Assembly: GCA_903917425.1 (NCBI GenBank)
Contig: CAIXAQ010000100.1
Coordinates: 1-13,081 of the forward strand
Length of the DNA: 13,081 bases
Source: an uncultured Bacteroidales bacterium
GTDB taxonomy: Bacteria; Bacteroidota; Bacteroidia; Bacteroidales; UBA4417
Direction: 5' to 3'
The position numbers and the translations under genes were made by a program. How positions within the stretch are numbered: position 1 is the stretch's first letter; every line of letters begins with the position of its first letter. Shown piece after piece: positions 5,375-13,081 of the stretch. The notes below the pieces were generated by a model that was not told the DNA's origin, made no database searches, and worked only from the letters and a program-made list of their open reading frames with translations.

Positions 5375-8329
5375 ATGAAAATAATTATGTGGATTGTTAA
5401 ACAAAAATCCGGTTTGTTGAACCTGGTTTTAGCATACTTACTCATTTTGTCAACTGTTTGCGCCTTAGCGCAGGATGCATCAACTATAAAAATTTCAGGG
5501 GTTGTATCGGATGTTGACAATAATGAGCTAATCCCCGGAGTAAATATTTTGATTAAAGGGACACAAACCGGCACTGTTACTGATGTTAACGGCAAGTATT
5601 CGTTAAATGCACCAAAAGGTGCCAGCCTGGTTTTTTCATACATCGGCTATCAGAATGCAGAAGTGCTCGTGGGCTCCGAGCAAAAAATCGATATTAAACT
5701 CAAGGTTTTGATACAGGCTTTGGATGGCGTCGTAGTTATCGGTTATGGATCTACAACCAAAAAAGAAGTTACGGGCTCGATCGCTTCTGTTAAATCCGAC
5801 GATTTCAACCCGGGTGCGTACAATAATCCAATTGGACTTTTGCAGGGTAAAGTAGCCGGATTAACCATTGCAAAACCCAATGGTGCCGACCCCATGGAAA
5901 ATTACAGCATCATTCTGCGCGGTACCAATACACTCACTTCCGGCCAGGGACCTCTAATTATTATTGACGGTGTGTCGGGTAGTGATATGAAGAATGTAAG
6001 CCCGGAGGAAATTGAATCAGTAGATGTATTGAAAGATGGTGCTGCGGCGGCTATTTATGGAACACGAGGATCGAATGGTGTTATTATTATCACAACCAAA
6101 CGAGCAAAAGCGGGTGCAGCTAAGGTTGAATATACCGGGCAATTTTCAGTTCAGGTGGCTCCCCGCAGTGTCGAAAACCTGACGGCCGACGAATTCCGCA
6201 CCGCTATTGAGCTATATGCTCCCGATAAAGCCATAAATATATACGATGCGAACACCGATTGGTTTAAAGAGGTAACCCGCACAAATCCATTCAGTCAGAA
6301 ACATAACCTTGCTTTCTGGGGCGGAACGGAGAATTTTTCGCACCGGTCAACCATTTACATTGATATGGCAGATGGCCTGATGAAAAATAACGAATCCAAT
6401 AAATACCTGCTTCGTACCAACATAACGCAAAAGGCTCTGGAAGGTATTTTACTGCTCGATTACAACCTGAGCTACAGCATGCGCAACTACAAACCAGCCA
6501 ATTATGATGTTTTTTACCAGGCCTTTATTCGCAACCCGACGAGCGCTGTTTATGATCCTGATAATACATATTCGGGCGGTTACACCCGATTGGAAGGGAT
6601 AGATTATTATAACCCGGTAGCCATGCTTAATGAACGCACCCGTGAAGGCAAAACAATTGATGCGGGCGGCAACGTGCGTGCTACTTTGAATCTTGCTAAA
6701 ACGTTGAAATGGATTAATTTTATTTCGATCGAGCAATCGGATTGGGAAGACATGTCGTACAAAACCATGTATTATCCAAGTATTCTAGGTAATGGAGGCG
6801 AAGCCGAAATTGGTAACGGAAAAAGCAGTAACCTGCAATACGAAAGCACAGTTAATTACACAAAATCCATTGAACACCATAATTTTCAGGCACTTGCGGG
6901 ATACTCATACCAGGAACAGGAATCGAACACATCCTATATGGTAAATTCAGGATTCGATTCCGATCTGTATGGGCCTAACAATATTGGGGCTGGTTCAGAT
7001 TTAGGGGTTGGTCAGGCTTCGATGGGTTCCTACAAAGGCAGCAGCAAACTCATCTCATTTTTTGGCCGCCTCATGTACAATTACAACGAGCGTTACCTGG
7101 TGGCTGTTTCGATCCGCAGGGAAGGATCGTCACGATTTGGCGCAAACAACAAATGGGGCTGGTTTCCTTCGGCAAGTCTTGGCTGGCGGATAAACAAAGA
7201 AGATTTTATGAATACCGTTACCTGGGTTAACGAACTTAAATTACGTGTCGGTTATGGTACTACAGGCAACCAGGATTTTGCAAGTTATCAGTCGCTGATG
7301 ATGGTAGGGCCGGGTAAGAAATTCTATTACAATGGCGAGTGGATAAATGGCTGGGGGCCCAAATCGAACCCAAATCCAAACCTGCGCTGGGAAAAGAAAC
7401 AGGAACTGGATGCCGGTGTCGATTTTTCACTGTTTAAAAATCGCGTTAGTGGCGCTTTCGATTATTACTACCGTACAAGTACTGATTTGTTGTATTCCTA
7501 TAACGTGCCTTATCCTCCATATCTTTATCCTGTGCTCTTTGCCAATATCGGCACCATCAGCAATCAAGGCATTGAGCTGACGGTTAATGCTTTAGCTGTT
7601 AAAAGCAGTTCTTTTGCATGGACTACTACTGTCACATTTAGTAAAAACACAAATAAACTTGTTAAGTTTTCGAATGATGAGTTTACAACCAAATACATTG
7701 AATCGGGGTGGTTAGGTGGCTCCTACCCTCTTTTCTCACAGCGGCTAGAAGAAGGGAAACCATTGGGAACATTTTACGGGCCGGTTTGGCTTGGCTTAAA
7801 TGAGGATGGGTATGACTTGTTTAAAAATGCGAATCCGGTAGGCAAAGTGGATCCCAAAAACTGGGAACCCATTGGCAATGCATACCCGTTTTGCACCCTG
7901 GGCTGGAGCAATAAACTTACCTACAGCGACTGGGAAATGAACATCTCCATCCGATCCAATATCGGCGGACAAGTGCTTAATATGTATCGTTTGTATTACG
8001 AAAACTGGCAAAGCCTCGGAAGGAATATTGTTCACACACAACTCGAAAATCCTGAATTTATGGGAATCGGACAATATTCATCCAAATACATCGAAGATGC
8101 TACTTTCGTAAAAATAGATAACATTTCCTTAGGCTATAATGTCCCTGTACATTCGAAACACATTTCGCAGCTCAGGTTTAATGCCACAGCGCAGGATGTT
8201 CTCACTATAGCCGGATACAAAGGCCTCGACCCGGAAGTAAATTTAAGTGGCCTGGAGCCGGGGATCGAGCGTTTAAGCTACTATCCCCGCACAACTTCAC
8301 TTACTTTAGGTGTTAATGTTACATTTTAA
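5375..8329 (+). CDS. SusC/RagA-like TonB-dependent outer-membrane transporter
   Basis: The 984-residue protein should form the outer-membrane barrel that imports a ligand captured by the SusD-like partner, powered by TonB-ExbBD. A signal peptide covers about residues 1-32 (cleavage near ALA-Q). A carboxypeptidase-regulatory-like beta-sandwich follows (about 38-110; SGVVSDVDNNELIPGVNI and GKYSLNAPKG). A TonB-box-like stretch sits around ALDGVVVIGYGS (115-126). The plug domain has LRGTNTL (181-187) and the SusC signature VDVLKDGAAAAIYGTRGSNG (216-235). The rest is the barrel, ending in TLGVNVTF with the terminal phenylalanine needed for barrel insertion. There is no N-terminal STN domain, so no sign of anti-sigma signalling through this protein. 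ATG 5375 was preferred over an upstream TTG at 5348 that overlaps the ribokinase gene and would place charged residues before the signal. The ligand cannot be read from sequence; neighbours suggest a riboside. Confidence 0.95.
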   Translation: MKIIMWIVKQKSGLLNLVLAYLLILSTVCALAQDASTIKISGVVSDVDNNELIPGVNILIKGTQTGTVTDVNGKYSLNAPKGASLVFSYIGYQNAEVLVGSEQKIDIKLKVLIQALDGVVVIGYGSTTKKEVTGSIASVKSDDFNPGAYNNPIGLLQGKVAGLTIAKPNGADPMENYSIILRGTNTLTSGQGPLIIIDGVSGSDMKNVSPEEIESVDVLKDGAAAAIYGTRGSNGVIIITTKRAKAGAAKVEYTGQFSVQVAPRSVENLTADEFRTAIELYAPDKAINIYDANTDWFKEVTRTNPFSQKHNLAFWGGTENFSHRSTIYIDMADGLMKNNESNKYLLRTNITQKALEGILLLDYNLSYSMRNYKPANYDVFYQAFIRNPTSAVYDPDNTYSGGYTRLEGIDYYNPVAMLNERTREGKTIDAGGNVRATLNLAKTLKWINFISIEQSDWEDMSYKTMYYPSILGNGGEAEIGNGKSSNLQYESTVNYTKSIEHHNFQALAGYSYQEQESNTSYMVNSGFDSDLYGPNNIGAGSDLGVGQASMGSYKGSSKLISFFGRLMYNYNERYLVAVSIRREGSSRFGANNKWGWFPSASLGWRINKEDFMNTVTWVNELKLRVGYGTTGNQDFASYQSLMMVGPGKKFYYNGEWINGWGPKSNPNPNLRWEKKQELDAGVDFSLFKNRVSGAFDYYYRTSTDLLYSYNVPYPPYLYPVLFANIGTISNQGIELTVNALAVKSSSFAWTTTVTFSKNTNKLVKFSNDEFTTKYIESGWLGGSYPLFSQRLEEGKPLGTFYGPVWLGLNEDGYDLFKNANPVGKVDPKNWEPIGNAYPFCTLGWSNKLTYSDWEMNISIRSNIGGQVLNMYRLYYENWQSLGRNIVHTQLENPEFMGIGQYSSKYIEDATFVKIDNISLGYNVPVHSKHISQLRFNATAQDVLTIAGYKGLDPEVNLSGLEPGIERLSYYPRTTSLTLGVNVTF

Positions 8330-8348
8330 TTCAAATACGAAACGTACC

Positions 8349-9860
8349 ATGAAGAAGTTTAAATATACGATTCAGGCCATTGTCTTAACCATCATACTTA
8401 GCCTGGTATCCTGCACCAATCTCGACGAAGAGGCATATTCCAGTATTCCGGTCGATAAGTTTTTAGTGAATGAAGAAAATTTAATAAAGTATGCAGGCCG
8501 CGCCTATACCAGCCTTCAGCGATATCCCGAAGAATTCAGCATCTGGACACTCGGCGAAATGGCTTCCGACGAAATGGCAGCCCCCGGTCGTGATGATGGT
8601 TTTGTTTGGGACAATGGACGATGGGACGAACTTCATGCTCACCGGTTTACCTCGACCAATAAAATAAACAGCGAGGCATGGAATTTTATTTACCAGGGCA
8701 TAAGTGCCTGCAATGAAATCATTTATACCACAACTGACTCGGATATAGAGTTTCCCGAGAAAGCAGGTATAATTACAGAAATTGAAATTCTTCGCGCTTA
8801 CTTTTATTACCTGGCTATGGATAATTGGGGCAATATACCGTTTACCATCGATTTTACAGATAAAAGTCTGCCGGTGCAAAAGGACAGGAAATTTGTTTTC
8901 GATTATATCGAGAAAACGATTCTTGATAACGTTGATAAACTCCAGGCACAACCTACTCCGGCATATTACGGACGCGTTACACAGGGCATGGCATATACCC
9001 TGCTGGCAAAGTTATATCTGAACGCCAAAGAATGGACGGGAGTAGATAAAAATCAACAATCCATTGATGCCTGTAATAAGGTGCTAGCACTTAATGCGTA
9101 CCACATTGAAGATGATTATTTTGCAAATTTTAAAGTGCATAATGAATCATCCACCGAAAATATTTTTGTGATACCCATGCATTCCATTTTCACCAAGGAT
9201 CGTTTTTACTGGTACACACTCACTCTTAATGATGCCAGCCGCGCAACCTTTGGGTTTAAAGGCGGTATGTGGGACGAATTTATCCTGGAGCCTGGCTTTT
9301 TGAATAAATATTCGGATAACGATATTCGCAAAAAATCTTTCCTTTTCGGACAGCAAAAGGACAAAAGCGGGAACGATATTATTATTGACGGCGATCCTTT
9401 CATTTATACTCAAACTGTTGCTAATTACATGGCACGTAAAAAATGGGAAGGAGCCCGCTGCGCCAAGTACGAATACCAGGACCAGTTGGAATATTATGTT
9501 ACCGATATGGAAAACGATTTTGTTCTGTTTCGTTATGCCGATGTTCTGTACACCAAACTCGAAGCATTATGGCGGCTGGGACGTGCCGGCGAAATGCTGA
9601 ATGATGCTGATTTGCAGAAAATTCGGACCCGTGCAGGACTTAATCCTTTAACTACTGCGGATTTAACCAATACGGAATTCCTTAACGAACTGGGCCGCGA
9701 ATTCGCCTGGGAGGGTCACAGAAGGCAGGATCAGATACGTTTTGGCGCATGGGGAAATGCCGGCTGGAATAAACCGGCATCAGGACCAAACGCTAAGTTA
9801 TTCCCTATACCCCAAATCATATTAAGTTCAAACTCTAATTTGGTACAGAATCCAATGTAA
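8349..9860 (+). CDS. SusD/RagB-like surface lipoprotein, ligand-binding partner of SusC
   Basis: The 503-residue protein should sit as a lid on the SusC-like barrel and capture the ligand outside the cell. The lipoprotein signal ends in LVSC (Cys22), followed by TNLDEE, whose acidic residues resemble Bacteroidota surface-export signals. SusD family hallmarks are present: a helical TPR core with EIEILRAYFYYLAMDNWGN (144-162), FRYADVLYTKLEALWRLG in the C-terminal half, REFAWEGHRRQDQIRFG (450-466), and the terminal LFPIPQ (487-492) and QNPM. ATG 8349 starts 19 bp after the susC stop; a longer frame from 8310 would overlap susC and prefix the signal peptide with 13 extra residues. Length is normal. 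The ligand is unknown. Confidence 0.95.
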   Translation: MKKFKYTIQAIVLTIILSLVSCTNLDEEAYSSIPVDKFLVNEENLIKYAGRAYTSLQRYPEEFSIWTLGEMASDEMAAPGRDDGFVWDNGRWDELHAHRFTSTNKINSEAWNFIYQGISACNEIIYTTTDSDIEFPEKAGIITEIEILRAYFYYLAMDNWGNIPFTIDFTDKSLPVQKDRKFVFDYIEKTILDNVDKLQAQPTPAYYGRVTQGMAYTLLAKLYLNAKEWTGVDKNQQSIDACNKVLALNAYHIEDDYFANFKVHNESSTENIFVIPMHSIFTKDRFYWYTLTLNDASRATFGFKGGMWDEFILEPGFLNKYSDNDIRKKSFLFGQQKDKSGNDIIIDGDPFIYTQTVANYMARKKWEGARCAKYEYQDQLEYYVTDMENDFVLFRYADVLYTKLEALWRLGRAGEMLNDADLQKIRTRAGLNPLTTADLTNTEFLNELGREFAWEGHRRQDQIRFGAWGNAGWNKPASGPNAKLFPIPQIILSSNSNLVQNPM

Positions 9861-9863
9861 TCT

Positions 9864-11852
9864 ATGATAAAACAGACATTAATATCGCTTCTTTTGATTT
9901 TCGTGATATTCCTGATACCGTTCCATTCAAATGGTAGCAAACCCGTGAAAATATCGGTAAGCGAACTCCGTGATAAAATTGCAGCCGAATGGATTGGTCA
10001 GTTGATAGGCAACATGTACGGTTTACCTCACGAAAACAAATATATTGCCGAACCCGGTCCGGAAAAATGGCCTTATGGGTACAGCAAAAGCCTTGATAAA
10101 CTGAAAAAGTACGAAGGAGCCTTCTCCGACGATGATACAGATGTGGAATATATGTACCTGCTTCAGCTGGAGAAATTTGGCTCGGAACCTTCATACACTC
10201 AGTTGCGTGAAGCATGGATGTACCATATCCGCGACAGGGTGTGGCTGGCAAACCGCGCTGCGCTTGGGCTGATGCATTTTGGTTATACTCCGCCTTTTAC
10301 TGGAAGCAAGGAACTAAATCCACACTGGTATCAAATTGATCCACAGCTGATCAATGAAATATGGGCAGTAACTGCTCCGGGTATGGTAAATTATGCCGCG
10401 GCAAAATCCGATTGGGTAGCACGCATTACCAGCGACGAATGGGGAGTTGAACCAACCATCTTTTACGGTGCTATGTACTCGGCGGCTTATTTCGAAAAAG
10501 ATATCAATAAGCTAATCGAAATAGGAATAAAAGCTTTGCCTGCCGACGGCCGGTTTACGGCTACAGCAAGGGAAATGATTGCCTTGCATGCAAAATATCC
10601 GGCTGACTGGAAGGCCGCAAGGCAGGAAATGGCTCAGAAATATTATGTCAATGAGCCACTGATGACAAAAACCATCTGGAATGCAAATCTGAACGGAGCC
10701 TGCGCCATATTGGCTATGCTTTATGGGGATAATAATTTTCAGCGCACACTCGATCTTTCATGCGCCATGGGTTTCGATGCCGACAACCAGGCTGCCACGG
10801 TAGCCGGATTAATGGGTGTAATCAATGGGATGAAAGGCTTGCCTGAAAACTTATGCTTACCCATCGCAGGCTGGAAAAAGCCATTTAACGACAAGTATAT
10901 CAACATTACCCGTTACGATCTGCCTGATGCAAACATATCCGACATTATCGACAGAACTTTAAAAGCCACAATTGCCCTGGTGATTTCAAAAGGCGGAAAA
11001 TTAAGCGGGAAACCCGGTAGCGAAGTTCTCACCATCAACGCTGATGCTACTTTTAATCCACCTCTCGAATTTTGCCTTGGCCCTTTACCACAAATGGAAA
11101 TTGGAAAACCGGTTGATTTTAATTTTTACACCGAAGCAAATAAAGTATACAACTGGATTCTGGTTTCAGGTACATTGCCTGCCGGTCTGACTTTTACAAA
11201 CGGAAAACTCAGTGGTGTACCTGTGATTCCAGGATATTCGAAACTAACACTTCAATTGGATAACGGTAAAGAGAAAATCACAAAGGATTTCAACCTGCTG
11301 GTTCGTGGTAAAAACATCGCTTCAACGGCTGATACAATCCTTGCTAATGTTCGTGAGTTGAATGAAAAAGTGCTTGATTCATGCTGGTACACTTTCGGGA
11401 AGCCAATGTATGCTAAAACTGTTGATGTAATTAATGATGGAATTACTACCGGTGCCGGATCCGTATTTTACAGCCTGGCAGCAAAAACAAAAATTCCTAA
11501 AGTTGATTATTACGGATATGGATGGAAAACTCCTCAGAAAATCAGCATGCTTGCCTTGCATACAGGTTGCCTCGAGGAATTTGGCGGATGGTTTACTTCC
11601 TTGAATGTTCAATACCTGGATAAAGCCGGGAAATGGACGCCTGTTGAGAAAACATCCATCACACCTCCATTACCTGAAACTGACATTGTCTTTTTTCAGC
11701 CTCACTTTGTCGAATACGTTATTAGTTTCGATCCTGTCGAAACCAAAGCAATCCGTATTATCGGCGACGCAAAAATTGAAGGTCACTGGAATAAATACAC
11801 CAAACAGGTTTCCGGATTTACCTCGGTAACGGAGCTTAGTGTTTATCATTAA
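9864..11852 (+). CDS. Exported ADP-ribosylglycohydrolase family protein with Ig-like and C-terminal beta-sandwich domains
   Basis: The 662-residue protein starts 3 bp after the susD stop. Residues 1 to about 25 are a signal peptide without a lipobox, so the product is likely periplasmic or secreted. An ADP-ribosylglycohydrolase fold spans about 32-375. Its metal site shows SDDDTD (88-93) and GFDADNQAATVAG (303-315), where ARH enzymes usually have TDDT and a D-x-D-T motif, so Thr is replaced by Asn308. A putative Ig/He_PIG domain follows (about 395-482; GTLPAGLTFTNGKLSGVP at 436-453). The C-terminal part (about 515-662) looks like an F5/8-type C or galactose-binding-like domain, with FDPVETKAIRI (622-632) and FTSVTELSVY (652-661). 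ARH enzymes cleave N- or O-glycosidic ADP-ribose or ribosyl bonds; here the location and neighbours favour catabolism of ribosides over removal of protein ADP-ribosylation. Substrate is inferred. It is a diverged paralogue of the next gene. Confidence 0.85.
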   Translation: MIKQTLISLLLIFVIFLIPFHSNGSKPVKISVSELRDKIAAEWIGQLIGNMYGLPHENKYIAEPGPEKWPYGYSKSLDKLKKYEGAFSDDDTDVEYMYLLQLEKFGSEPSYTQLREAWMYHIRDRVWLANRAALGLMHFGYTPPFTGSKELNPHWYQIDPQLINEIWAVTAPGMVNYAAAKSDWVARITSDEWGVEPTIFYGAMYSAAYFEKDINKLIEIGIKALPADGRFTATAREMIALHAKYPADWKAARQEMAQKYYVNEPLMTKTIWNANLNGACAILAMLYGDNNFQRTLDLSCAMGFDADNQAATVAGLMGVINGMKGLPENLCLPIAGWKKPFNDKYINITRYDLPDANISDIIDRTLKATIALVISKGGKLSGKPGSEVLTINADATFNPPLEFCLGPLPQMEIGKPVDFNFYTEANKVYNWILVSGTLPAGLTFTNGKLSGVPVIPGYSKLTLQLDNGKEKITKDFNLLVRGKNIASTADTILANVRELNEKVLDSCWYTFGKPMYAKTVDVINDGITTGAGSVFYSLAAKTKIPKVDYYGYGWKTPQKISMLALHTGCLEEFGGWFTSLNVQYLDKAGKWTPVEKTSITPPLPETDIVFFQPHFVEYVISFDPVETKAIRIIGDAKIEGHWNKYTKQVSGFTSVTELSVYH

Positions 11853-11866
11853 TTCAGATTTATACC

Positions 11867-13081
11867 ATGCAAAATAGAATTAGGAAGGTTTTTGGATTTG
11901 TTGCGGCAATATTGTTGATTTCGCTGGTTTCATGTAAACAGAAAGAGTCAGGTAATAAAGCTTCATTATCTGAAAATACTTTTACGGCAGATCAGTTAAA
12001 AGACAAGATCAAAGGAGGCTGGGCTGGTCAGACTATCGGCGTGGTATATGGCGCTCCGGTCGAATTCAAGTACCAGGGTTCCATTATTCCTGATTATCAG
12101 AATATTCCGTGGCGCGAAGGCTATGTGAAATATTGGTGGGATAAAAAACCTGGTCTGTTCGACGATATTTACACCGATCTCAATTTTGTTGATGTTTTCG
12201 AAAAATACGGGCTGAATGTTTCAATGGATACCATAGCCCATCACTGGGCCGGTACAGCGTATCACCTGGCACATGCCAACCAGGCTTCGAGGTACAATAT
12301 ACTTAATGGAATCATGCCGCCACAATCGGGCAACTGGAAAAACAATCCTCATGCCGATGATCTCGATTTTCAGATTGAAGCGGATTTTATTGGGTTAATG
12401 ACTCCCGGGATGGTGAATTCAGCTACCGAAGTCGCCAACCGTGTAGGGCATATTATGAACAGTGGCGATGGCTGGTATGGTGGAGTTTATGTTTCAGCCT
12501 TGTATTCATCAGCATTTGTATCGAATGATGTAAACGAAATAGTTGAGCAGGCGATTAAAACTATCCCGGAAGGAACAAAATTCCATGACTGCATCACGGA
12601 TGTTATAAAGTGGCATAAACAATATCCTGCCGACTGGCAAGCTACCTGGTTCGAATTGCAGAAAAAATGGAACAATGATGTTGGCTGTCCGAAAGGCGTT
12701 TTCCTGTCGTTCGACATTGATGCCAAAATCAATTCAGCGTATGCAACTATTGGCCTGTTGTATGGTAAAGGGAATTTTACAAAATCAATTGATATTGCAG
12801 CACGATGCGGTCAGGATGCTGATTGTAATCCCGCTACCGTTGGTGGTGTTTTGGGTGTGATGCTGGGATATTCAAAAATACCCGCTTTCTGGCTGAAGCC
12901 TCTACAGGAAATTGAACCTTTAAATTTTGAAGGAACACCTATGTCACTCAATAGGGCATACGAATTAAGCTTTAAACATGCTTCGGAAATGATAAAATTG
13001 GCCGGCGGAACCATTGAAGGTGAAAAGATTATGATTCCGTATCAAACACCGGTAGCTGTTGCTTTTGAACAGAATTTCGAA
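11867..13081 (+). CDS. Second ADP-ribosylglycohydrolase family protein, lipoprotein (3' end cut by window)
   Basis: The open frame runs from ATG 11867 to the window edge, giving 405 residues without a stop. A lipoprotein signal ends in LVSC (Cys23), followed by KQKESG, which lacks the acidic run seen in the SusD-like protein, so it may face the periplasm. The ARH fold begins near residue 41 (FTADQLKDKIKGGWAGQTIG). Its first metal motif is FDDIYTD (98-104) and its second CGQDADCNPATVGG (314-327), so the DADC replaces the classical D-x-D-T. TPGMVNSA (179-186) and QYPADWQA (252-259) match APGMVNYA and KYPADWKA in the preceding gene, showing common descent, but overall the two are strongly diverged. 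The last visible residues (IPYQTPVAVAFEQNFE) look like the start of an accessory beta-sandwich domain. It lies 14 bp after the previous stop, in the same operon. Function in riboside breakdown is inferred. Confidence 0.85.
   Translation, partial: MQNRIRKVFGFVAAILLISLVSCKQKESGNKASLSENTFTADQLKDKIKGGWAGQTIGVVYGAPVEFKYQGSIIPDYQNIPWREGYVKYWWDKKPGLFDDIYTDLNFVDVFEKYGLNVSMDTIAHHWAGTAYHLAHANQASRYNILNGIMPPQSGNWKNNPHADDLDFQIEADFIGLMTPGMVNSATEVANRVGHIMNSGDGWYGGVYVSALYSSAFVSNDVNEIVEQAIKTIPEGTKFHDCITDVIKWHKQYPADWQATWFELQKKWNNDVGCPKGVFLSFDIDAKINSAYATIGLLYGKGNFTKSIDIAARCGQDADCNPATVGGVLGVMLGYSKIPAFWLKPLQEIEPLNFEGTPMSLNRAYELSFKHASEMIKLAGGTIEGEKIMIPYQTPVAVAFEQNFE

Noticed and set aside
9864..13081. ARH proteins as part of a toxin-antitoxin or phage-defence ADP-ribosylation system
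   Set aside because: Both have export signals and sit in an operon with SusCD and ribokinase, which fits nutrient use and not intracellular reversal of ADP-ribosylation; no ADP-ribosyltransferase partner is seen.

Overview
The window is from a member of the Bacteroidota, most likely a Bacteroidales-like relative; I cannot place it to genus. Evidence is the SusC/SusD outer-membrane pair, promoters of the TAnnTTTG type in place of E. coli-like -10/-35 boxes, weak or absent Shine-Dalgarno sequences, and many exported lipoproteins.

Layout. Bases 1-467 hold a possible 3' end of an upstream gene, a run of heptanucleotide repeats (121-195), a shorter copy of the same heptads in the opposite orientation (303-330), and a candidate promoter. 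Next comes an exported di-heme cytochrome c peroxidase (468-1511) with a clear intrinsic terminator. A ComF-type phosphoribosyltransferase-like gene (1634-2332, minus) converges on it. A 503-residue all-helical protein of unknown function (2542-4053, minus) follows. A 387-bp AT-rich intergenic region (4054-4440) carries divergent promoter-like sequences and two dyads.

The main feature is a tightly packed plus-strand operon from 4441 to the window end: ribokinase, SusC-like TonB-dependent transporter, SusD-like surface lipoprotein, and two different exported ADP-ribosylglycohydrolase (ARH) family proteins, the second cut by the window edge. Gaps between genes are only 13, 19, 3 and 14 bp. The gene set resembles the ribose utilisation (rus) loci of Bacteroides, which scavenge ribose and ribosides. 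The inferred flow is as follows: SusC/SusD capture a riboside or ADP-ribose-like ligand at the surface, the exported ARH proteins release ribose or a ribosyl unit, an importer not seen here takes it into the cytoplasm, and the ribokinase makes ribose 5-phosphate. No regulator, inner-membrane transporter or nucleoside hydrolase is visible; these may lie downstream.

The points most worth checking are the three-domain first ARH protein, the pairing of two divergent ARH proteins with different export signals, the replacement of the distal heme-ligand histidine by aspartate in the peroxidase, and the heptad repeats that appear to run into the end of a coding frame.
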